NCBI GenBank assembly: GCA_947625615.1
Contig: CANQPB010000011.1
Span: 1-64,000 of the forward strand
From: an uncultured Clostridia bacterium
GTDB lineage: Bacteria > Bacillota > Clostridia > Oscillospirales > Ruminococcaceae
Direction of reading: 5' to 3'
DNA: 64,000 bases
Below the pieces are notes generated by a model that saw only the letters and a program-made list of their open reading frames with translations, made no database searches and was not told the origin of the DNA. Shown here piece by piece: positions 14,896 to 23,700 of the stretch. Position numbers and translations under genes: made by a program. The first letter of the stretch is position 1, and each line of letters begins with the position of its first letter.

Positions 14896-15888
14896 ATGAG
14901 AAAATTTTTTGCCGCGGTTGCCGCGGCGGCTGTTGCGCTAACGCTGACGCCCTATAGGGCCGCGGCGGCAAAGACGGCGGGCATTGTTTCGGGCGGGGTG
15001 TATACGCTCTCCTGCGGGGGAAGAAATCTTTCCGTCCGCGAGGATAAAAACGGCGCCGCGGTTTTCGGCTCCTCGCCGGACGGCTCGTGGGGGCAGCGCT
15101 TCGTTCTGCGCTACGATCCCTCCGAGGACGCCTACCGGATCTACTCCATGATAAGCGAAAACGGGCGCAGGCGAGTTATAGACATCATCAAAAAGAGCAG
15201 AAAAGTTGTCGCGGGCTGTTCGGTGGAGATCTACAATCCCGTCGACCCGGCGGCGCAGCTCTTCAAAATAATCAGGCTGACTAACGGAAAATTCAAGATC
15301 TCCCCGAAATCCAACCCCGACGTGGCGCTGACATATTCCAAGGCCGGCGCTTCGGTTGAAAGCTGCGGCAAAAGCGTGCCGGCGGCGTTTCAGTGGGAGA
15401 TAAAATCGGTGACCGACTGGCAGTATATGTTCATAACCAATGGGCAGATCGCGACGGTTTTAAGCGACCCGTTCGGCGCGCCGAGGGTCGAAGGCTCCTC
15501 GCGGCACAAGGGACTCGACATCGTCGCCGAAAGGCGTGGAAAGATAAGGGGCTATACGCTGTCCTCCGTCGCCGACGGAAGGGTAATATACGAGGGCTAC
15601 AGCAAATCGGCGGGAAATTATATTGCGATAAAGCTCAACGACGGCTTTACCGTGAGATTTTTGCATATGATGAACCGAAGCCCGAAAAGGATAAACGACG
15701 CCGTGAAAAAGGGCGAGACAATAGGCTATGTCGGAACCTCCGGCAACTCGACGGGATATCATCTTCACTTTGACTGCAACACCGTGGGCGCCTATCGGGG
15801 CGGAGAAGGCCCTAAGACGGTGAACTATAACACCTGCGTCGACCCTGAGCCCTTCTTTACCGACGTAAAATTCACGCGCAGACGCTGA
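14896..15888 (+). CDS. Secreted M23 (LytM) peptidase with N-terminal ricin-type lectin domain
   Basis: A 330-residue exported protein. It has an Ala-rich signal peptide (residues 1-25) and then a beta-trefoil-like segment to about 170 (GVYTLSCGGRNLSV, DGSWGQRFVLRYDPSEDAYRIY), as in ricin-type carbohydrate-binding domains. The C-terminal metallopeptidase has the zinc ligands H204/D208 (RHKGLD), a histidine in FLHMM and H289/H291 (HLHFD). M23 enzymes cleave peptidoglycan cross-links, so this is likely a cell-wall remodelling enzyme targeted by its lectin part. It sits between the DUF6062-like gene and a lipoprotein gene with very short gaps. Confidence 0.88.
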   Translation: MRKFFAAVAAAAVALTLTPYRAAAAKTAGIVSGGVYTLSCGGRNLSVREDKNGAAVFGSSPDGSWGQRFVLRYDPSEDAYRIYSMISENGRRRVIDIIKKSRKVVAGCSVEIYNPVDPAAQLFKIIRLTNGKFKISPKSNPDVALTYSKAGASVESCGKSVPAAFQWEIKSVTDWQYMFITNGQIATVLSDPFGAPRVEGSSRHKGLDIVAERRGKIRGYTLSSVADGRVIYEGYSKSAGNYIAIKLNDGFTVRFLHMMNRSPKRINDAVKKGETIGYVGTSGNSTGYHLHFDCNTVGAYRGGEGPKTVNYNTCVDPEPFFTDVKFTRRR

Positions 15889-15901
15889 GGGAGTGATCTT
15901 A

Positions 15902-16681
15902 ATGAAAAGACTGACCGTGCTTCTTGCCGCCGCTCTTCTGCTTTTTTCGGGCTGCGAAAGCGGCGCCGAAGTCTTTGAAGACGATAACGAGCACTGGGAA
16001 TTCTACCAGCCCTGCGTGCACGAGCTGGACAGCGTGCCCGGGTTTCTCATAAAAGAATACGCCTCGGAGGAAGAATGGGAGGCGTGGACGGAAAAATATG
16101 AAAGCATGACGGACTGCCGCAAGATGACCGACTACCCTAACGTCTACACGTTCATCACCGACTTTGGGGTGTCGGACGAGGATATAACCGAGCTTTACGA
16201 CGGCTACGACATCATGAGCGAGCGGGATATGGAAATACTCCTGACGCGGGATGAGGCGAAGATCGCCGAATATTTCGCCACGGAATACACCATAGTTGTC
16301 GGCAGCTGCGTTTACCCGCCGGAATGGGTTTATTCCCACTCGCCCAAGGACTACGCCGAGGCGGGGATAACTCCCGAAATGCTTGAGGAAAAGTCGGACG
16401 AATACGCCGCGCTGGGTCTTTCAGAGGAGGCAGACGAGATCCTCGGCGAAAAGCTCTCGGAATACGCCGGGGCGGATATCAGCCTGCCGAAAAGGCCCTG
16501 CTTAACCGTCGGGGAAAAAGAATTTGACGCCGGGTGGCTTTCCTCGCACGACATAACGGACTATGACGAGGCGGGAATAACTGCCGACGCCGCCGAAGCG
16601 TTTTTAAGCGAGCAGGGCGAAAGCCTCTCGGAGGACGAGCGCGAATGGATAGAAAGCTGCATTGAAAGAATGAGACAGTGA
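15902..16681 (+). CDS. Lipoprotein of unknown function
   Basis: A 259-residue lipoprotein from ATG 15902 (MKRLTVLLAAALLLFSGCES), behind GAGGGAG; the GTG three codons earlier is less likely. The lipobox is FSGC. The body is very acidic and helical, with two similar C-terminal segments (SPKDYAEAGITPEMLEEKSDE and HDITDYDEAGITADAAEAF), suggesting an internal repeat of a short helical motif. I do not recognise the family. It is last in the DUF6062-M23-lipoprotein unit and is followed by a strong terminator, so it may assist the cell-wall peptidase. Confidence 0.75.
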   Translation: MKRLTVLLAAALLLFSGCESGAEVFEDDNEHWEFYQPCVHELDSVPGFLIKEYASEEEWEAWTEKYESMTDCRKMTDYPNVYTFITDFGVSDEDITELYDGYDIMSERDMEILLTRDEAKIAEYFATEYTIVVGSCVYPPEWVYSHSPKDYAEAGITPEMLEEKSDEYAALGLSEEADEILGEKLSEYAGADISLPKRPCLTVGEKEFDAGWLSSHDITDYDEAGITADAAEAFLSEQGESLSEDEREWIESCIERMRQ

Positions 16682-16685
16682 TATA

Positions 16686-16722
16686 AACCCCCGCCCAAGC
16701 AAAGGCTCAGGCGGGGTTTTTC
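16686..16722. terminator. Bidirectional terminator
   Basis: CCCCGCC...GGCGGGG stem with T tails for both the lipoprotein (+) and the nitroreductase (-). Confidence 0.85.
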
Positions 16723-16743
16723 GTCAAACGTCAAACGTCAAAC
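16722..16743 (+). repeat. Three tandem copies of CGTCAAA
   Basis: A perfect heptamer tandem directly after the terminator T run. A small satellite with no visible role. Confidence 0.7.
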
Positions 16744-16751
16744 GCTGCGCG

Positions 16752-17270
16752 TCAGACAAAGCTCACGCTTTTTTCAAAGTCGAAGCCGTGCGGCGGTTTC
16801 ACCGCGTTTTTGCGGCCCACGGCTATCGCTATCTTGAATTCATAGCCCTCGGGGAATGCGAGCTTTTCGGCAAAATAAGCCTTTTTGGGGCCGTTCAGCG
16901 CGCCCTTTATGCAGCCGATGATGAGGCTTCCGAGGCCCATGCCCTCGGCGGCGAGGGAGATGTTTTCAACGGCTATTCCCGCGTCGACCTCAGACCAGCC
17001 GAATCCCGCCTCCGCGCTTAAAAGTATAACCGTAGGGGCGTCGTAGTAAAAGTTTACCGGCGAGGGCTTGCCGCCGGTTCTTTCGGCCTCGATCTCCTTG
17101 GCGATATCGCTGCCGCCGTCGATCACGGTGAAGTGGATCTCCTGCCTGTTGGTGGCCGTCGGGGCCTGAAGACCCGCTGTCAGAAGCGCTTCGATCTCCT
17201 TTTGGGTGAGCTTTTCGGCGGTGTATCCCCTGACCGAATATCTTTTGCTGATGGCTTCAAGAACTTCCAT
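16752..17270 (-). CDS. Nitroreductase-family flavoprotein
   Basis: A 172-residue FMN-dependent reductase. The opening block ISKRYSVRGYTAEKLTQKEI holds the FMN-phosphate arginine pattern R-x-S-[VR]-R. The segment LQAPTATNRQ, the dimer segment GIAVENISLAAEGMGLG and the C-terminal IAVGRKN are typical of compact clostridial nitroreductases. These use NAD(P)H to reduce quinones, flavins or nitro compounds; the natural substrate is unknown. It is a single gene with a consensus promoter and an AAGGAGG site. It is somewhat short compared with 200-residue relatives but looks complete. Confidence 0.88.
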   Translation of the reverse strand: MEVLEAISKRYSVRGYTAEKLTQKEIEALLTAGLQAPTATNRQEIHFTVIDGGSDIAKEIEAERTGGKPSPVNFYYDAPTVILLSAEAGFGWSEVDAGIAVENISLAAEGMGLGSLIIGCIKGALNGPKKAYFAEKLAFPEGYEFKIAIAVGRKNAVKPPHGFDFEKSVSFV

Positions 17271-17297
17271 AAAAATACCTCCTTAGGTTTTTAATAT

Positions 17298-17326
17298 ATT
17301 ATAAGAGGTTTTTAATGGATTGTCAA
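17298..17326 (-). promoter_or_regulatory. Promoter of the nitroreductase gene
   Basis: TTGACA, 17-nt spacer, TATAAT on the minus strand; both hexamers are perfect consensus. Confidence 0.85.
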
Positions 17327-17342
17327 GCGCAAGGGGCGATGC

Positions 17343-17520
17343 GATGTGGCCGAAACGGCCACATCAGAAAACAGAAATTAGATGTCAGAGGTCAGAATTT
17401 CGAGGTGTCGCTTTCCAGCGACGTTTTTTAAGCATAGGATAATGCGTGCGGAATGGACACTTCCGGGTGATGTATCCGAAATGGATAAGAGAACAGAAAT
17501 CAGAGGGCAGATATCAGAAT
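17343..17520 (+). repeat. Repeat family A, copies 3 and 4 in tandem
   Basis: Copy 3: GATGTGGCCG-AAA-CGGCCACATC hairpin, AGAAAACAGA tail, second hairpin GTCGCT-TTCC-AGCGAC and the block GCGGAATGGACACTTCCGG. Copy 4 begins at about 17469, with the stem changed to TATCC-GAAAT-GGATA, and ends CAGATATCAGAAT, abutting element B copy 2. No gene lies between 17271 and 17818. Confidence 0.75.
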
Positions 17521-17697
17521 ACGACAACCGCCGCACCGAAAGTGCCGAGCCCAACGGCGATTTTGAAGTAAGCCTTTGGAAACACACCCCTCCCCTCGAG
17601 GGGAGGGGTCGCGCCGTTCGCCGCAAGGTGAACGGCCGGGTGACGGGGTGGAACCCCCCTCCCTCCGCGAGGGAGAGGGGGCAGGGGGTGAGACAGG
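17517..17697 (-). repeat. Element B, copy 2, inverted relative to copy 1
   Basis: Read on the minus strand it matches 9226-9406 almost throughout, including the 24-bp perfect palindrome and the CCTGTCTCACCCCCTGCC end. Differences are scattered substitutions. Confidence 0.85.
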
Positions 17698-17758
17698 CAA
17701 AAAGCTCTAAAAACGTCCGAGGCAGTGTAGAAGTACACATCACGTTCTTTCGTATTGC

Positions 17759-17787
17759 TTGAATTTTCCGGCGCTATGTGATATAAT
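17759..17787 (+). promoter_or_regulatory. Promoter of the dipeptidase gene
   Basis: TTGAAT, 17-nt spacer, TATAAT, 31 nt before the ATG. Confidence 0.75.
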
Positions 17788-17818
17788 ATAAAACAATAAA
17801 AACTTACAGGGTGATGTT

Positions 17819-18499
17819 ATGTTTATTCCTAAATGCGAGCTGCCGCAGGACTGCGCGGCTTTTGAGCCTAAAGACGAGCCGCTTATATCCCTCTCGGAAT
17901 ATTTTGGGGACAGGATCCTCGTCTCCCCGCAGTATTACGCAAACGGCGTGCCGGGGGCGATAAATTACTGCTCGCTGCGAAAATCCGCGGTCGCGCTTCT
18001 TGAAGACGCCCTGAACCGCCTACCGAAGGGGCTCACCTTCAAGATCTTCGACGCCTGGCGGCCGGTGAGCGTTCAGACCGCGCTCTTCAACCGTTTTTAC
18101 GACGAACTCAAATCGAAAAACCCCGGCTGGGACGAACCCCGCCTTATCGCCGAGACGAAAAAATTCGTCTCCCTGCCGTCTACGGATCCTCTGAGGCCGT
18201 CGGTGCACAATTCCGGCGGGGCGATAGACCTTACGATCATCGAGATCCACAACAAAAAGGAGCTCGACATGGGCACCGGCTTCGACGACTTCACCGTCAG
18301 ATCCCTCACTCTGCATTTTGAGGACACCGACTGCAGGATAAGGGACAACCGGCGCCTATTATACCGCGTGATGACCGAGGCGGGATTCACAAACTACCCG
18401 CTTGAATGGTGGCATTACGACTACGGAGACAGCTTCTGGAGCTTTTACACCGGCAAGCCGGCCATATACGGAGGAATTACAGAGGAGGATAAAAAATGA
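17819..18499 (+). CDS. D-alanyl-D-alanine dipeptidase, VanX/DdpX family
   Basis: A 226-residue zinc dipeptidase. The family residues are all present: DAWRP (R81, transition-state arginine), SVHNSGGAIDLT (H130 and D137, zinc ligands) and EWWHYDYG (E196 catalytic, H199 ligand). VanX-type enzymes split D-Ala-D-Ala; outside van operons they usually serve cell-wall recycling. No vanH, vanA or vanRS genes adjoin, so glycopeptide resistance is not implied. There is no signal peptide, so it acts in the cytosol. Its stop overlaps the start of the following membrane gene (ATGA), indicating translational coupling. Confidence 0.9.
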   Translation: MFIPKCELPQDCAAFEPKDEPLISLSEYFGDRILVSPQYYANGVPGAINYCSLRKSAVALLEDALNRLPKGLTFKIFDAWRPVSVQTALFNRFYDELKSKNPGWDEPRLIAETKKFVSLPSTDPLRPSVHNSGGAIDLTIIEIHNKKELDMGTGFDDFTVRSLTLHFEDTDCRIRDNRRLLYRVMTEAGFTNYPLEWWHYDYGDSFWSFYTGKPAIYGGITEEDKK

Positions 18500-19578
18500 A
18501 CCGCAAGAACCGCAACGACATGAAAATAAAAACCTTCCTTCTTTTTGCGATAACGCTTCTGATATGGGCGCTGCTCTTTTTCGTGAAGCTTCATTTCTGG
18601 GGAGCGGAGGGCGAAAGCGTAATCGACGACATCGTATCAAATATGGTGGGAATTATCCCGCCGCTTCTGATATTCGATTTCGGGCTTGAATATCTCACCC
18701 GGGACAACATCGCCAGCGACATCAGCGAAAAGATCACCCAGACCCTCATGGGAGAATCGGAGGCAATAAGCGCCTTCAAGGACGACGACAAGATCCGCTT
18801 TGTTAAAAACACGGTAAAGCATCTCGTCGGAGAGGACGCCTACGACATGGTCTACGCGGTGATGGAGCCCTACATCACCGGCAAATATAACCGCCGGTCA
18901 ATGTTCAGGTATAAGATCACCTTAAGAAACGGCCAGAAAAGCGATCTTTTTGACGACAGGGATTATTTTAGGATCTACGAGAGCCTGAGATACCGCAAGA
19001 ATTATTCCGGCGACTGCACGCTGCCCCAAAAATTCAGCGTGGCTTTCATAATGAACGACAACGCCCTCGACGAGGCCCTTAGAAACCGTACATACATCTT
19101 CCAGGAAAACCTGCTGATAAACCCCGCGGAGCTTAAAAAGCTGCTTGAAATGCCGGCCGCCGAAAAACGGGACTTCATAGAAAAGGAGCTCCACCTTTCG
19201 GTATATGTGGACGGAAAGCTGTGCACACTTGAAGACGCAGATTTCGGCGAAAACATTATCCTTGCAAATTACGTCTCCGAGCACGACCCGGCGGCAAAGG
19301 TGCACGACATTGACCTGAACTTCTCCATGCCGCAAAAGCGGGGCGTGAACGACCTGATGATATCAATCTCGGAGCCCACATATTCGCCGGTGATAGAGCT
19401 TTCCTACCCCGAAACCGACATGGAAGTAAAGGCGTTTTCGTTTTTGAATGACGGCGAGGACAGCTCGCTTGACAGCGCCACCCACAACATAGACAGCTTT
19501 GAATTCAACATTCAGGACAAGTGGATCTACCCGATGAGCGGCGTGGTCTTTGCAATAAACACCACCCGTGAGGAATAA
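18496..19578 (+). CDS. Membrane protein of unknown function, coupled to the dipeptidase
   Basis: A 360-residue protein. Two hydrophobic helices lie near the N-terminus (FLLFAITLLIWALLFFVKL and MVGIIPPLLIFDFGL), and the remaining ~270 residues are soluble with no recognised motif. The C-terminal half looks beta-rich. The ATGA overlap with the dipeptidase gene gives translational coupling and suggests a shared role, perhaps at the membrane during cell-wall recycling, but this is inference. The unit ends in a strong terminator. I do not know the family. Confidence 0.75.
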   Translation: MNRKNRNDMKIKTFLLFAITLLIWALLFFVKLHFWGAEGESVIDDIVSNMVGIIPPLLIFDFGLEYLTRDNIASDISEKITQTLMGESEAISAFKDDDKIRFVKNTVKHLVGEDAYDMVYAVMEPYITGKYNRRSMFRYKITLRNGQKSDLFDDRDYFRIYESLRYRKNYSGDCTLPQKFSVAFIMNDNALDEALRNRTYIFQENLLINPAELKKLLEMPAAEKRDFIEKELHLSVYVDGKLCTLEDADFGENIILANYVSEHDPAAKVHDIDLNFSMPQKRGVNDLMISISEPTYSPVIELSYPETDMEVKAFSFLNDGEDSSLDSATHNIDSFEFNIQDKWIYPMSGVVFAINTTREE

Positions 19579-19598
19579 AGCACAGCACGGCATAAAAA

Positions 19599-19633
19599 AC
19601 CCATATCCCTAATAAGGGGTATGGGTATTTTTT
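19599..19633. terminator. Bidirectional terminator
   Basis: ACCCATATCCCT...AGGGGTATGGGT stem flanked by A and T runs. It serves the membrane gene (+) and the TetR gene (-). Confidence 0.88.
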
Positions 19634-19636
19634 AAT

Positions 19637-20245
19637 TTACTCATTCGGCGGGGAAAGTTTCCACCTATCCGGGAGTATAAAGCGCATGCAGAGGTCGGTT
19701 ATAAAGTCCACGGGGTCGGCGCAGTCTCTTTTCACCCACTCCATCACAAGCGACGTAAGCCCACCGAGGTAAAAATGTACGACGTAGGATTTTTCCTCCT
19801 CCGTGATATGAAAGATATCCATGGCCGGGGAAAAGACCGCGTTGAAAATTTCGCTGAAGGTGTTTTGGGTGCGAAATATCTCCTGATGCAAAAGCACAAC
19901 CCGGTAAAGCCGCCTGTTCTGCCTGATGAATTCAAGGTAGGGTCGAAGATATTCCGGGGTGATGAACATTATATTCTCCGCCTTTTGAGATTTAAGGCGC
20001 TTTGCCACGTCGGTAAGATCCGAGGAATACATCTGAAAGCACCTGTTATTTGTATATTCGACGCATTCGTTCAAAAGATCGCCTATATTTTCATAGTGCA
20101 GATAAAAGGTGGAGCGGTTGACCCCGGCTTTTTCGCATATCTCCTTCACGGTGATGTATTCAAGATCCTTTTTCTCAAGACAGGCTATCAGCGCCTCGTC
20201 CATTCGGGCCGCCGTGCCGAAATATTTGCTCTTTGCCTTATCCAA
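19637..20245 (-). CDS. TetR-family transcriptional regulator
   Basis: About 202 residues. The N-terminal TetR HTH reads ITVKEICEKAGVNRSTFYLHYENIGDLL. The helical C-terminal domain (YLRPYLEFIRQNRRLYRVVL) is of the TetR_C_7 sort common in Firmicutes. The track start (TTG at 20296) lies inside the preceding gene. I prefer the TTG at 20245, which follows GGGGGGG by 8 nt and the preceding stop by 20 nt, although this start is not certain. It is co-transcribed with the small membrane gene and probably represses this operon through the inverted repeat at 20671-20685. Confidence 0.85.
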   Translation of the reverse strand: MDKAKSKYFGTAARMDEALIACLEKKDLEYITVKEICEKAGVNRSTFYLHYENIGDLLNECVEYTNNRCFQMYSSDLTDVAKRLKSQKAENIMFITPEYLRPYLEFIRQNRRLYRVVLLHQEIFRTQNTFSEIFNAVFSPAMDIFHITEEEKSYVVHFYLGGLTSLVMEWVKRDCADPVDFITDLCMRFILPDRWKLSPPNE

Positions 20246-20264
20246 CCGCTTCGCCCCCCCTGAC

Positions 20265-20624
20265 TCAGTTTTCCTCGCCCGCAATTTCCGAAGCAAGGCT
20301 GATTATGTCGCCGGCGTATTTCTCCTTGCTGTTCTGCAAAATGCGCTTATATAAGGGGTAGTTCGCGGCGACGCCGGCAAAGCCGATTATCCCCAAAACA
20401 ATTCCCGCCGCCGTGAACAGCGCGCCGCCCGGGCCGATGACCCCCATCGAAAGGCACATGCCCGTTCCGACGACGAGGGCGCTTACAATCCCGAAGCAGT
20501 AGGTGAATATCTGGGCGGGCAGCTTTGCCTTTCTGTCCAGCTTGCGCAGCGCCACCACCTTTGAAGCGCTCTTTTTGGAATATTCGTTGACGATTGCTTC
20601 CGCGTAAATTTTGTCTGTGTTCAT
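20265..20624 (-). CDS. Small two-helix membrane protein
   Basis: A 119-residue protein. The charged N-terminus (YSKKSASKVVALRKLDRKAK) is followed by two transmembrane helices (IFTYCFGIVSALVVGTGMCL and ALFTAAGIVLGIIGFAGVA) and a soluble tail. Homologues in gut Clostridia are sometimes labelled dihydropteridine reductase, which the sequence does not support. It is first in the operon with the TetR regulator and has a good AACGGAGG site. It may be the regulated target, for example a stress or efflux accessory protein; the function is unknown. Confidence 0.72.
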   Translation of the reverse strand: MNTDKIYAEAIVNEYSKKSASKVVALRKLDRKAKLPAQIFTYCFGIVSALVVGTGMCLSMGVIGPGGALFTAAGIVLGIIGFAGVAANYPLYKRILQNSKEKYAGDIISLASEIAGEEN

Positions 20625-20655
20625 TTAACACACCTCCGTTTGATTTTATGCCTTG

Positions 20656-20685
20656 ATTATATCAAACGCGGTTCAAAAAATGAAC
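20656..20685 (-). promoter_or_regulatory. Promoter and likely TetR operator
   Basis: TATAAT (20656-20661) on the minus strand, with the inverted repeat GTTCA-TTTTT-TGAAC at 20671-20685, between the -10 and the expected -35. This is a typical repressor position. Confidence 0.5.
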
Positions 20686-20733
20686 GACAACCTCAGCGGC
20701 TTATGTCGATTAGACCGAAATTTCCGAAAAGGT

Positions 20734-23700
20734 TCAGTCCGTAACTATAAGCTTTAAAGCCTCTTTCTGGGCGGCCTCGCCCATCGATGTGTTATATGTC
20801 TGCCTCGGGCCGATGAGCGAGGGCTTTAAGGTCTCCTCGGGCGAAAGAATCACAAACTTTTGCAGCACAAGGTTCTGATCCATGCCCCAGACGCGCAGGG
20901 TGTGCTCGCCCTTTTTAAGGCTGAGGGAAAGCTCTGCGGTTCTGCCGCCCTGCTCTATGGTGGAATACCAGCCGCCGCTCACGAACGAAACATAGCCTTC
21001 GCCCTGGACGTTGACGACGTTTATATCCTCCGAATCTATCTGGAAGCCGGCGTTAAGGTGTGTGCCGTCGTCGAAGGAGACGTTGTTACCCTGCCCGGCG
21101 TAGATGACGAGCTTATATTCGCCGTCCTCGGGGACGCAGAAGTTGTAATCCACCCAAGGGCCCTGCCCCTCCTTAAAGGGCTTCGAATAGCTCTCCAGCA
21201 TTTTTATCGAGGTCTTCTGCTTGCCGTAGCCCTCCAAAACAGTCCAGCTTATGCCGTCGGAAGATCCCCTGTCGGCGTATTGGTCGGCATTCATGGCGAT
21301 TACGCCGTTAGAGGGATAATGCGTTGCCGCAAGCTTTGAATCGGTATTAACGACCTTTGCGTTTACGGTTATGTTGACGCTTCTGTCGCCGGCGGAAACC
21401 ACGATCGTCCCCGTCGCGTCGCCGCTCACCTTGTCCCAGTCGACCGAAACGGCAAAGCTCTCGCTTATAAGATACTCCCCCCTCATTTCGCCGTCGATTC
21501 TGATAAAATCGCTGTCGCAGGAGATTTTGTACTCAACTGGCTGATTTCCGCCGTTTGTGAGATTGACGGTATATGCCTGCTTTTCGGTGGATTCAAAGTC
21601 GGGCAGGACTGCGGTTCCCGCCTTATAGCCTCTTCTCTCGGTGGGAATGTCGACTATCAGCAGCGCGCCCTCCTCCGGCTCTATCCTCTGCGGGACTATT
21701 CTTGCGGCAGATTCTCCGTTCCAGCTCTGATAGTTCATATGCGCCTGTGCGGTGACGTTGCCCAAAACGGGATCGTTATAGCTCTTGCAGTAGTCGGGCG
21801 AAGCGATCATCATGCCGTACCACTTGTTGAGGCCGTTCAAGTCCTCGCCGAGCGAGCAGTAGGTTTCGGAAAGCTCCTCGTCATACTTTAAATACTCCTC
21901 CACAAGATCGGCATAGGTGTTCGTTATAGTCGACTTTCTTGCGGCGTATACCGAATTTATGCCGCTCATTATCTGTATCCTTGCGACGTTCGCCGAGGCG
22001 ACCGCGGGGTAATAGACGAGCTGGTAATAGGGAACGCAGCAGACGGAATCTTCGCCGATCTTGTCCTTTAAACTCTCGGCGCGCTCTATAACGCTGTCGA
22101 TAAGCTTAAGCATCTCTGCGGCGTCGTTATAGTGCAGAACGCTGTAGCTGCAATCGCCGGTGCTCTTTAAGGTCTCGGGCTTGCAGTTGCCGTTGATCCA
22201 GGTGTAGTCGTAAAGTAAATCGGCAATCGTCTGAATGTCGCCTTCGTCGAGAACCGGCTCGGCGGCAAACTGCTCGCCCGCCCACTTTACAAGGTAGTCG
22301 TCGCAGTTGTTGGGGTTAGAGGTGCCGTACTTTTCAAAGTCGTAGGCGAGATCCATGAAGTAGCTTATCGGAAGCTCCATCGGCCGCAGATCGCCGACGT
22401 TTACTATCCACGCGTCGTCGACGCCGTATTCATAGGCGGTCGTGAGGTTTTCCCACGTCCTCTGAAGCGGCATTGTGTTTATCCACATCGAGGTCTTCGG
22501 GCTTCCGACATAGTCGAAGTGGTAGTAAAGTCCCCAGTTGAATTTTTCCTTTTCGTCCAGCTCGGGGAGGGTTCTCAAATAGCCGTTGTTGTCCTCGCAG
22601 AGCATGACTATGCGGTTGGTGTCGGCGCCCAAAAGCTCCTTGACGTCGGGGTCGTCCCGAAGGCCCTTTCCGAGGGCGGCCTTGGGGTCGTCCCGCGAGC
22701 CGCCGTACCAGCAGTTTTCCACCTCTTTATATATGGCTATCAGCGAGGGCGCGTCTTCAAGGCCGTGGTCTTTTAAGATCCTTTCCTGCGCCCTTAAAAC
22801 CTCTTTCAGAAGCTTTATGTTTTCCTTGGTGCTGAGGGTGTTTCCCGAGGCGTCTACGAGCGCCGTGTCGTTTTCGCCGCGCATTCCTATAGTAAACAGG
22901 TTGTCGAAGCTGCCGTTGCGGTATATGGCGTCGCTCCAGAAAGCCTCAAGGTTGTTCGGGTTCAGAAGATAGTTCCACACCTTCTGGTCGGCCGAGGTGG
23001 CAAGCTCGGGGTCTCTGTAGGTGACGTCCGAGCCCCAGTATGCCTGAAGCCTTCCCCATTCGCCGCCGCTTCTCGCCATGGGCTCGTGGTGCGAAGCGCC
23101 GACTACTACGCCGTATCTGTCCGCCAAAACCGCGTTGGCAAGGGTCATCGGGTATTCCCCGGGGCCTAAGACAAGGCTGCGGTCGGCGTTTATATCCGTC
23201 GCGGGCTCGTCTATCGGAGCGTTCTCCCTGCCGGGCTGATCGCAGAACATCACCCCGCCGAGCTTGTGGTGATATTCCTTTTCAAGCTCGGCGAATTTTC
23301 CGCTGACGCCCTCCATGCCGTCGGTGGAGAAATTGTTAGACCACATCGCGGGCCACATATAGTTGCCCTTTAACCTGAGTATAAGCTCGAAGAGCTCGTC
23401 GTAGAACATATAGTTGAGGCCGCCGAAGTGGCTGTCTGCAAAGCCGTTTAAGCAGGGGTTCTCGTCGTTCATGAAGATTCCGCGGAAGTTTACCGACGGC
23501 CTTTTCGACACCGTTTCAAGCTGCATAGCCGTTGCGGTGAGGCTGCTTTTCGGCTCGGGCTTGACGTCGCCCCACCATATCCAGGGGCTGACGCCGAAGA
23601 TATCCTGCGTTATGTGGAAAAGCCCGTAGATGGCCCCGCGCTTGTCCGCGCCGGCGACAACCACCTTTGTCTTCTCCCCCTCTGAGATTACCTTTATCTC

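Noticed and set aside
17382-17762. ORFs on both strands in 17.4-17.8 kb (for example PLEGRGRAVRRKVNGRVTG)
   Set aside because: They arise from repeat family A and element B copy 2, with no start signals.
17819-18499. Vancomycin resistance from a vanX homologue
   Set aside because: No vanH, vanA/B ligase or vanRS genes adjoin, so a housekeeping wall-recycling role is more likely.
20265-20624. Dihydropteridine reductase label for the small membrane protein
   Set aside because: The protein has two membrane helices and no nucleotide-binding motif; that name would be an inherited misannotation.
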